Below, piece after piece: positions 52,035 through 58,780 of a stretch of 64,000 bases of DNA. Source of the stretch: Chloroflexota bacterium (GTDB taxonomy: Bacteria; Chloroflexota; UBA11872); contig JAJDZU010000023.1 in assembly GCA_022824495.1 (NCBI GenBank), positions 92,309 to 156,308 of the forward strand. The letters run 5' to 3'. Within the stretch, counting starts at the first letter, position 1; each line of letters begins with the position of its first letter. The position numbers and the translations under genes were made by a program. The notes beneath the pieces were generated by a model. That model worked only from the letters and a program-made list of their open reading frames with translations, did not search any database and was not told the DNA's origin.

Positions 52035-53039
52035 TCAGGCGGCAACCGCGGCTTCGGGAGTACTGGGCGCCAGCGACGGCTCCGGCACCGGTCGTGGCAG
52101 CTTCAGCCCCGCCGCCTTCACGATCCGTGGCACCGCCCGCTCCCAGTCGATCGCCATGATGTGAACGCCGTGCACGCCCGGAATCTCCCGCACCCGCTCG
52201 ATGATCTCCAGGCAGATCTTCACGCCTTCCGTGCGCGGCTTCTTCGCCGCCCGCATCCGCTCCACGACCTCGTCGGGAACCTCCATGCCGGCGATCTTGA
52301 ACTTCATGAACTCCGCCATCCGCGCCGACTTCAACGGACCCACCCCCGCGAATATGTGCACCCGCTCGTCCAGCCCCTCGTCCCGCACGTACGACATCCA
52401 GTCTGCGAAGCGATCCACGTTGAAGATCATCTGCGTCAGCGCAAATTCCTGCCCCGCCTCCGCTTTCTTCAGCATTCGCAGCGGACGCCATCCATACGGC
52501 GGCGCGAACGGATTGGCCGCCCCCCCGATGAAATAGCCAAAGTCGCCCTTGATCGGATCCCCTGCCGCCGTTCGCCCCTCGTCCCGCAACCGCCGCAGCA
52601 GCCGCACCAGCTGCACCCCCTGCAGGTCGAACACCGGCTTCGCCATCGGATGATCGCCCAGTACCAGCGAGTCCCCGCTGATTGACATAAAGTTACGCAC
52701 GCCGAACGCCTGCGCCGCGATCACGTCCGACTGGATCGCCAGCCGGTTCCGGTCCCGGCACGAAAGCTGCATGATCGGTTCCACCCCGCCCTGCGCGCAC
52801 AGCAGCGCCGCCCCCCAGTTCGCCATCTTCAGCGCCGCGCCCTGGTTATCCGTGCAGCTCGCCGCGTCCACGTACCCGCGGATAATCCCCACCTTCTTCC
52901 GCACGTCCGAGGCATCCGGCGCCCGCGGCGGCCCCAGCTCACACGTCACCGCAAACTCCCCCGCCGCCAGCACCGCCTGCAGGTGGCTGTACGGTGCGGA
53001 AGGCGCGACGGTCGTATCGCCGGACTCGGCCGAAGTCAT
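52035..53039 (-). CDS. metF: 5,10-Methylene-THF reductase (MetF-like)
   Basis: 334 aa. V-T-C-E-L-G-P-P-R opens the TIM barrel, S-C-R-D-R-N-R-L and F-M-S-I-S-G-D-S hold FAD/folate contacts, and A-L-T-Q-M-I-F-N-V and F-A-G-V-G-P-L are other family strands. First gene of the folate operon. In the direction opposite to methionine synthesis, with fchA, folD and fhs, it would oxidise methyl-THF to formate. No methyltransferase or corrinoid gene is nearby to fix direction. Confidence 0.9.
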   Translation of the reverse strand: MTSAESGDTTVAPSAPYSHLQAVLAAGEFAVTCELGPPRAPDASDVRKKVGIIRGYVDAASCTDNQGAALKMANWGAALLCAQGGVEPIMQLSCRDRNRLAIQSDVIAAQAFGVRNFMSISGDSLVLGDHPMAKPVFDLQGVQLVRLLRRLRDEGRTAAGDPIKGDFGYFIGGAANPFAPPYGWRPLRMLKKAEAGQEFALTQMIFNVDRFADWMSYVRDEGLDERVHIFAGVGPLKSARMAEFMKFKIAGMEVPDEVVERMRAAKKPRTEGVKICLEIIERVREIPGVHGVHIMAIDWERAVPRIVKAAGLKLPRPVPEPSLAPSTPEAAVAA

Positions 53040-53175
53040 GCGAATTTAGGGACCTGCGTGAACGCGGGAACGCCGCCCATGGTATCGCGAGCAACACGCC
53101 CCGCTGCCCCGTAGTCCAGGCTGCGCGCAGCGACGCCGACTTGCGGCTAGGCCCTGAACCGAAGAAGCGCCCCCA

Positions 53176-53604
53176 CTAGTTCAGCGACTGCACCCGCAAA
53201 CCGTCGAACCGCCCAAAGTCGCGGTCGTTCGTAAGCACGGTCTCGATGCCGTACTCCAGGCACAACGCCGCGATCTGCGCGTCGAACATCAGGTTTCCAC
53301 GTGCGTCCGATTGGCGTGCGGTGTCCATCAGGAGATCAAGGAACTCTGCACCCGGCCGGACCAGTTCGCAGTTCGGGGCGGCCAAGAGGTTCTCTATAAA
53401 CGCGGCCGCCTGCGATACCAAGGAAGGCGGATTGAACACACGCCCATGTGTCACGACCCGCATGAACTCCGTGACGCAGAACACCGGAAGCCCCCAGCGC
53501 GCCGGCCCCTCGGCCAGAGCGACAAGCCTCGCCCGTGCCGTCTCGTGCCACGCCGTCTCGCCGCGATGGGCGTAGATCAGCACATTGGTGTCCACCGCGA
53601 TCAC
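53176..53604 (-). CDS. PIN-domain ribonuclease, VapC-like toxin
   Basis: 142 aa. The four PIN acidic positions are visible: D in A-V-D-T-N, E in V-T-E-F-M, D in M-F-D-A-Q and D in T-N-D-R-D. GTG start overlapping the stop of the upstream antitoxin-like gene (GTGA), the typical VapBC arrangement. The expected role is RNA cleavage held in check by the partner. Confidence 0.88.
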   Translation of the reverse strand: MIAVDTNVLIYAHRGETAWHETARARLVALAEGPARWGLPVFCVTEFMRVVTHGRVFNPPSLVSQAAAFIENLLAAPNCELVRPGAEFLDLLMDTARQSDARGNLMFDAQIAALCLEYGIETVLTNDRDFGRFDGLRVQSLN

Positions 53605-53837
53605 GAGCGGTCGAGCACCTCGTACAGCGCATCCCGATCGGCAATATCGACGTTCGGCGGCGCGTCGCCGGTCACGGTTTCGAGTCGCAGCCGGAACGGC
53701 GGCCGTCGACTCCCCGTTCCCGCCAGCCGCGCGCGTAAGGCATCCTCAACGAATCTCGTAAGGGTTATTCCGTCACGGGCCGCCCGCTGCTTCGCCTGGC
53801 GCAGCACCTGATCATTCAGATTCAGCGTCGTCTTCAT
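53601..53837 (-). CDS. Ribbon-helix-helix-type antitoxin
   Basis: 78 aa: M-K-T-T-L-N-L-N-D-Q-V-L-R-Q-A-K-Q-R-A-A-R and then T-L-T-R-F-V-E-D-A-L give a beta-strand/helix/helix DNA-binding unit, followed by an acidic/hydrophobic tail that would bind the toxin. ATG at 53837. It would repress its own promoter, which must lie in the 426-base gap to the right. Confidence 0.8.
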   Translation of the reverse strand: MKTTLNLNDQVLRQAKQRAARDGITLTRFVEDALRARLAGTGSRRPPFRLRLETVTGDAPPNVDIADRDALYEVLDRS

Positions 53838-54263
53838 TCCAATGTCCGCGATTCCACAGGCGTATGGCTCAACCATATTACTCAACCACGTGGTCCGGCC
53901 GGGTGGCCCGGGCCGCGTGAAGCCTGGGACATCCGCGCCGCGGTCATACGTTCCAAACGCCGCATAGCCATCTGTGTCAAGCCCAACCGCCGGGGCATCG
54001 CCCAACAGTCATCTCCGTTAACCGCCTCAGCCATCCGGACAGCTCGTTCGCCAGACACCCCCACGATGCGCTCCCCATGCTCGGCCAAGTGCTCAAAGGC
54101 TCCAGAATCCTCTACGCTCGTCGCCTATAGCGCCTCCCACCTCACAGCTAGCTCCTTTTGCAACAGCTCCTGACGTGCTGGCTGTCTTCTACAATCTCCC
54201 CGTGTCGTCCCAGGGCTTCACGCGGGCGGGCGCGTTGCCTGCCGTCGGAAGTGAGCCGCCTGG
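53838..54263. other. Gap between the two toxin-like loci
   Basis: 426 bases between divergent transcripts with no convincing gene. A TACAAT at 54190-54195 could be a -10 box for the rightward capsid-like gene; no -35 at proper spacing was found. The left end must hold the VapBC-like promoter. Confidence 0.45.
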
Positions 54264-55187
54264 ATGAACACCTACGACGCTGGCTCGCCAGCTAGCGCCG
54301 CCGCCGAGCTGAAGCGGCGCCTGGCACTTCTCGTGCCCGGCGGTCCCGCGGTCCAAATCGACCCGGACACCTTCCGGCGCGCCACTCGGCTTGGATTCGA
54401 CCCGCACTCCGAAGCCGCCATCCTCGACTCCATCCCTGTGGTTCCGGCTGACCACCTGTCGGCCGTCGCCCTCCATGACCAACCGACCGCCCAGCCCACC
54501 GCCGAATCGCCGGCGCCGGCCGACACCTTCAGCTACCAGTCCGAGCAGCCCGGCCCCGACCCGATAACCGTACGGTCCACCGTCGGACTCGACTGGTCGC
54601 CGGAACCGCTGGCGGACGCTTCGCTCCACCTCCTTGTCCGGCTTCGTAAAACGCTCGGCCGCCAGATCATCGCGGGCCGCGGATCAGGCGGCGAGCTCCG
54701 CGGCCTCCTCCACCTGCAGGGCGTGCAGCGCCCCGAGTACGGCAACCTGCTGGATTTCGCGGTCAGTGGCGCCGTCTCCCAGGCTTGGGATGATGGCGGC
54801 TGCTTGCCGGCCTGGTTGGCGCTCAACCCTGACGATATTCGGGACCTGCCCGGGACGGGCGAGCGCGAATCTGTCACCGGTGTACCCATCATCCGGTCGC
54901 CGGCGCTCCCCCGCGAAACCATCGTCACCGGCGCCTGCTCACCCCTCACCATTCGTCTCCGCCTTGAGGCCCCGCGTGTCTGGATCGAACCTCTGCGCGC
55001 GGACGGTAGAGCCCCCATCGTCGCCGCCGTCCACGCTGAACTCGACCTCCTCCGCCCCTCCGCCTTCGTCGTCGCTCAATTCGGCCAACCGAAAGTCTTC
55101 GATCCCGACAGTTTTCGCGGATTCGAAGCCACTGACGAAGAGTGGGCGGAGCTTGATCGCATCATCCGCGAGCGCCGGGGCCGCTGA
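54264..55187 (+). CDS. HK97-fold major-capsid-like protein (orphan)
   Basis: 307 aa. Residues 125-150 (L-R-K-T-L-G-R-Q-I-I-A-G-R-G-S-G-G-E-L-R) match the spine-helix and G-D-G-T-G loop of HK97-type capsids. L-A-L-N-P-D-D at 186-191, G-V-P-I-I-R-S-P-A-L-P at 206-216 followed by T-I-V-T-G-A, and L-D-L-L-R-P-S-A-F-V-V near 260-270 follow the capsid order. The N-terminal 85 residues are Pro/Ala-rich, without the long scaffolding coiled coil. No portal, terminase or protease gene is near. The stop overlaps the PIN gene start (TGATG). It could be a domesticated capsid, an encapsulin-like shell or a prophage relic. The HK97 assignment is by eye. Confidence 0.55.
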   Translation: MNTYDAGSPASAAAELKRRLALLVPGGPAVQIDPDTFRRATRLGFDPHSEAAILDSIPVVPADHLSAVALHDQPTAQPTAESPAPADTFSYQSEQPGPDPITVRSTVGLDWSPEPLADASLHLLVRLRKTLGRQIIAGRGSGGELRGLLHLQGVQRPEYGNLLDFAVSGAVSQAWDDGGCLPAWLALNPDDIRDLPGTGERESVTGVPIIRSPALPRETIVTGACSPLTIRLRLEAPRVWIEPLRADGRAPIVAAVHAELDLLRPSAFVVAQFGQPKVFDPDSFRGFEATDEEWAELDRIIRERRGR

Positions 55188-55603
55188 TGGTGTCCGATTC
55201 AGGTCCCGTCGTCTTCGACACGTCCGTTGTATCCATCCTGTTTCGACGGGACGCGACGGATCGCCGCTACTCGTATTCTCAGGAAGAACTGGCCGGGCGT
55301 CACGGCCTTATCTCGTTCCAGACCCTTGAAGAACTGCACTATTGGCGACACGCGGGCGGCTGGGGAGAGACTCGTTCATTGCGCCTGCGAGACCGAATCC
55401 ACCAATTGGAGATCATCTGGCCCGACCCCATCCTGGCCGAATCGTCCGCCCGTCTGCGCGCCGACCTCAAGCGCGCGGGTCGAACGCTCACCGCCCCCGA
55501 CGCCTGGATCGCCGCCACCGCCCTCCGGCGCCAATGCCCCCTCGCCTCCGACGACCGCGACTTCCGCCACATCCCCGGCCTCCACCTCATCCAACCCCAC
55601 TGA
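55187..55603 (+). CDS. PIN-domain nuclease coupled to the capsid-like gene
   Basis: 138 aa. Acidic residues: D in V-V-F-D-T-S-V-V, E in T-L-E-E-L, D in A-P-D-A-W-I and D in A-S-D-D-R-D-F, so an intact PIN active site. It resembles VapC toxins, but the antitoxin position is taken by the HK97-like protein, with which its ATG overlaps by one base. It ends about 50 bases before miaA. Confidence 0.83.
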   Translation: MVSDSGPVVFDTSVVSILFRRDATDRRYSYSQEELAGRHGLISFQTLEELHYWRHAGGWGETRSLRLRDRIHQLEIIWPDPILAESSARLRADLKRAGRTLTAPDAWIAATALRRQCPLASDDRDFRHIPGLHLIQPH

Positions 55604-55656
55604 CGACTTGTATCTTCCAGAGTCCTTGGAATCCTCAAGAGTTGGGATCACGGTCG

Positions 55657-56598
55657 TTGCCGCCGGCAAATCAGGAAGATTCACGAGCGCGCCTGCTCGT
55701 CATCGCCGGACCCACCGCCACCGGCAAGACCAGCCTTGCCTTGGAGCTGGCCGAGCACGCCCCCATCGAACTCATCTCCGCCGACTCCCGCCAGGTCTAC
55801 CGCGGTCTCGACATCGGCACCGCCAAACCAACACTCGCCGAGCGAAAACGCGCACCCCACCACCTTGTTGACATAATTGACCCAGACGAGATCTTCAGCG
55901 CCCACCGCTTCGCACACATGGCCCGCGCCGCAATCGTCGAAATCGAATCGCGCGGAGCGCGTCCAGTCCTCGTCGGCGGCACCGGCTTCTACATCCAGGC
56001 CCTGCTCACCGGCTCCCCCCTCGGCGCCACCCCGCCCGACCCCGACCTGCGCAGCCGACTAGTCCGCCAGCTTGAGGCCGGGGGCGCCAAGCCCCTGATT
56101 CAACGCCTCCGCGACATCGCCCCCGACCGCGCCGCCGCCATCGACCTCAACAACCCCCGCCGCCTCATCCGCGCCCTCGAAATAGCCGAATCCCGGCGCC
56201 ACCAGACCGCGCCGGGCAGCCAGCCCGCCGCCAATCCCCCCATTCCGGCCTACATCCTCGGTCTGCAAGTCGAACCCGCCGCATTGGCCGAACGCATCGC
56301 CCAGCGCACCGCCCACATGTTCCGCAACGGCCTCCTGGACGAAGCCCGCCACCTCCGCGACCAGGGCTACGACCGCTCCCTCCCCGCCCTCACCGGCGTC
56401 GGCTACGCCGAAGCCCTGGCCCACCTCGATGGCCGGCTCACCTTGGCGGAGGCCATCGAACGCACCACCATCCGCACCCGCCAATACGCCCGCCGCCAAC
56501 GCACCTGGTTCCGCCACCAACTCCCCACCCACTGGCGCCCACCCGAAACCGCCCGCAACACCGCCCTCCACCACCTCGCCGCCGCCCCCTCTTCGTAG
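55657..56598 (+). CDS. miaA: tRNA dimethylallyltransferase
   Basis: About 313 aa. P-loop I-A-G-P-T-A-T-G-K-T, then I-S-A-D-S-R-Q-V-Y-R, G-T-A-K-P, G-G-T-G-F-Y, N-P-R-R-L-I-R-A-L-E and T-G-V-G-Y are all present. It adds a dimethylallyl group to A37 of tRNAs reading U-starting codons. No ATG/GTG is usable; I choose the TTG at 55657, with a TTG at 55642 as alternative. The usual length supports this. Confidence 0.93.
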   Translation: MPPANQEDSRARLLVIAGPTATGKTSLALELAEHAPIELISADSRQVYRGLDIGTAKPTLAERKRAPHHLVDIIDPDEIFSAHRFAHMARAAIVEIESRGARPVLVGGTGFYIQALLTGSPLGATPPDPDLRSRLVRQLEAGGAKPLIQRLRDIAPDRAAAIDLNNPRRLIRALEIAESRRHQTAPGSQPAANPPIPAYILGLQVEPAALAERIAQRTAHMFRNGLLDEARHLRDQGYDRSLPALTGVGYAEALAHLDGRLTLAEAIERTTIRTRQYARRQRTWFRHQLPTHWRPPETARNTALHHLAAAPSS

Positions 56599-56702
56599 AG
56601 CCTGCCCTGAGCTTGTCGAACGGGGGCGGCGTCTCTGACCCGCCCGTCATCCGGTCGTGCGCCTCAGCTTGCGTAGATCCTGCTCTGGGCTTGTCGAATG
56701 CG
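56594..56702. repeat. Two copies of a CTGAGCTTGTCGAA-type dispersed repeat
   Basis: 56594-56624 and 56672-56702 share C-G-T-A-G-A-x-C-C-T-G-C-x-C-T-G-x-G-C-T-T-G-T-C-G-A-A. The first copy contains the miaA stop codon. Such short units occur in many bacterial genomes. Confidence 0.65.
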
Positions 56703-56852
56703 ATTTCGCCTTCCCCCGCTCTCGCCGCCTGCTGGACCGCCCCGCGCCACCCTCAGCCCGCTGGCGTCACCGCCGCCCCGCCGGCAACCGAGGCGGCGGG
56801 CGCCGCGGATCCCACGGGTGCGTAGTCGCGGTTGATCTCGCGGCTCACTGGT

Positions 56853-57092
56853 TTATCTTCTGAGCCTGACCTTGCACTCCCGCTCGATTTCCCAGCGGTC
56901 TTCCCCGGTCACCTCGAGACCCTGCTGACCGCGCAGAAGCACCTCTGTCTGAACGCAATTCATCACGGCATGCGCGTCCCCATGCTGCAGAATCTGCTCC
57001 CGTTCCCACTCGTCCGACGTGTCTCCGCACGCCATGAAGGCCGTCCCGGCCACCACCAGCGCAGCCATAGCCGCGCCAATCGACTTTCGCAT
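56853..57092 (-). CDS. Small lipoprotein of unknown function
   Basis: 79 aa: M-R-K-S-I-G start, hydrophobic A-A-L-V-V-A-G-T-A, lipobox F-M-A-C-G, and a 58-residue charged mature part with two Cys (V-M-N-C-V and R-E-C-K). GGGAGGAAG lies before the ATG. No family recognised. Confidence 0.65.
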   Translation of the reverse strand: MRKSIGAAMAALVVAGTAFMACGDTSDEWEREQILQHGDAHAVMNCVQTEVLLRGQQGLEVTGEDRWEIERECKVRLRR

Positions 57093-57134
57093 CGCTTCCT
57101 CCCTGGGTGACGAACGCCGTCTGTTCGCCTGACC

Positions 57135-57245
57135 TCACGCGGCTCTCCGACGCTGGTGTACGACATCCGCGTACTTCCGCAACTTCGCTCCAAAGCACTG
57201 AAGTTCCTCGTCCGTCAGGCTTTCCGCGATCAGGCGATCCGACAT
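57135..57245 (-). CDS. Possible small helical protein
   Basis: 36 codons: L-T-D-E-E-L-Q-C-F-G-A-K-L-R-K-Y-A then a basic tail, an amphipathic-helix pattern. It lies nine bases after the stop of the upstream lipoprotein gene, so it could be the last gene of that chain. Weak ribosome site; no family. Confidence 0.35.
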   Translation of the reverse strand: MSDRLIAESLTDEELQCFGAKLRKYADVVHQRRRAA

Positions 57246-57253
57246 CGGCTCGT

Positions 57254-58780
57254 TCACCCGGTCCGCAGGCCGCCGCCGCCAGTGCCGCCGCCGGGAATAC
57301 CGCAACGGCGATCGGCCAGAACCTGCGTGCCGCCGGTCGTCACCCCGGTCCAGCCGCTGAGGGCCGTGCCGGTGTTCCAGTTCAGCGCGGTCGTGCCCCG
57401 CAGCGTGTGCCCCACCGCCAGCAGCGTCTCGCAGTCCTTGACCAGTTCGCGGTGGTCGGCGGGGTTGGGGATCACCGTACCGTTGGTGCAGGTGGGCGCC
57501 GGCGGCGGCTGGGCCGGGGTGAACGTCGTCGTCTGCCCGTCGCCGGGCGTGATGTCTCCGTAGGCGCCCAGGTCCCGGTACTCCTGTTGCAAGCCGCCCA
57601 CGGTGGTGGCCCGGTTGGCCGCCTGGCCGTCGGCCGCCGCCGCCGTGATGATGCGGCTGGTCAGGTTGGCCAGCGTCTGCGTGTGCTCGGGGTCGCCGGC
57701 CGGGGTGTCGTCGCGCACCGCCTGCACGACATTCTGAGCGTCCGTCACCACCGCCCACGACGCCACGGCCTGCCAGGCTTCAAAGCCGATGGCGTTGTGG
57801 GCGCCCATGGGCGCCAGGAAGACGACGGCCTCGCGGCCTCCGATCTCCGCGCTCAAGGCCTTTTCCGCCGCCACGACCTGCGCCTGTAGCCCCGCCTCGT
57901 ACGCGCCCCGCGTCTGCAACGGGTCGCTCCCATACGTCCCGCTCTCGTGCTCGCGCACGTACAACTCGTACGACGCCGCCTCACCCATCCGGTCGTAGGC
58001 CACCGTCACCGTCGTCGGCGTCGTGCCGCTGCCCAACAGGAACCCGGTCGCCGCGTAGTCCGCGAAACAGGTCAGGAACAGGTACTCCCGCGACTCCCCG
58101 CCCCGCGCGATCGCCCGGAAGTTGGCCTTGGCGGTTTCAGGACGCGGCGGGTCCAGCGCGTCGACTACCACGGCGAAGAGAATCTCCAGCGCGGCCACGC
58201 TCGGAATCGCCTCGGACGTATCGAGCCGCAGCCAGAAACGGACGGCGTCCTCGCGCTGCGACGCCGTCCGCACGATTCCTCGCCAGCCGCAGCGCACCGA
58301 ACTGGCCGCCGGCGTGCCCCGGATCGCCAGGTGCACCGGCGAGGCGCTCGCTCCGTACAGGCCGTCCTCCAGCAACTCCTCCACGGTCGATGTCGCGCCG
58401 CTGGTCGTGGCCTCGCCGCGGCCACGAACAGTCTGAGACCCTACGACCTGGGCGGCGGGCGCCAGTTTCGGCGGTGTGGAGACCGCCGGACCGACGGCTG
58501 CCGCCGCTGGCACGCGCAGGGTCGCCGGACCGCCTGGCGGCGAGGCGTCGGACACGACGACTTCCGTCGATGAGCGCGATCCAGCGTCCCCAGACTGACG
58601 AGTCAGAGCAGCGCCTGCCGAGGCCACCTGGGATCGCGCCGGCTGAGCGTTCGTGGTTTCCCGGGCACTGCTGCAGCCCACGCTCAGCGCGACCGTCACA
58701 GCAAGCAGCGGTGCCAAAGCCACATTTCCACGCGGCGCGAGGCCGGAAGCGAGGGCCCGTAGTCGCCGCAGCCCACCCAT
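57254..58780 (-). CDS. Large lipoprotein with truncated leucine-rich-repeat cap
   Basis: About 508 aa. Lipobox V-G-C, an Ala/Pro/Ser-rich stalk of about 90 residues, then a folded region with C-G-W-R-G-I-V-R-T and Q-R-E-D-A-V-R-F-W-L that I cannot place. The C-terminus has the N-cap module seen before LRRs (A-L-N-W-N-T-G-T-A-L-S-G-W-T-G-V), but then ends in a Gly-rich tail with no LRR. The ATG at 58780 overlaps the upstream stop (TGATG); a GTG at 58783 would give a GTGA overlap. Probably cell-surface; function unknown. Confidence 0.65.
   Translation of the reverse strand: MGGLRRLRALASGLAPRGNVALAPLLAVTVALSVGCSSARETTNAQPARSQVASAGAALTRQSGDAGSRSSTEVVVSDASPPGGPATLRVPAAAAVGPAVSTPPKLAPAAQVVGSQTVRGRGEATTSGATSTVEELLEDGLYGASASPVHLAIRGTPAASSVRCGWRGIVRTASQREDAVRFWLRLDTSEAIPSVAALEILFAVVVDALDPPRPETAKANFRAIARGGESREYLFLTCFADYAATGFLLGSGTTPTTVTVAYDRMGEAASYELYVREHESGTYGSDPLQTRGAYEAGLQAQVVAAEKALSAEIGGREAVVFLAPMGAHNAIGFEAWQAVASWAVVTDAQNVVQAVRDDTPAGDPEHTQTLANLTSRIITAAAADGQAANRATTVGGLQQEYRDLGAYGDITPGDGQTTTFTPAQPPPAPTCTNGTVIPNPADHRELVKDCETLLAVGHTLRGTTALNWNTGTALSGWTGVTTGGTQVLADRRCGIPGGGTGGGGLRTG

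Noticed and set aside
53882..54088. Possible small gene between the two toxin-like loci
   Set aside because: Arg-rich shadow-type translation without start signals or family.
54264..55603. Complete prophage
   Set aside because: No integrase, terminase, portal, tail or lysis gene is in the neighbourhood; only the capsid-like gene is seen.
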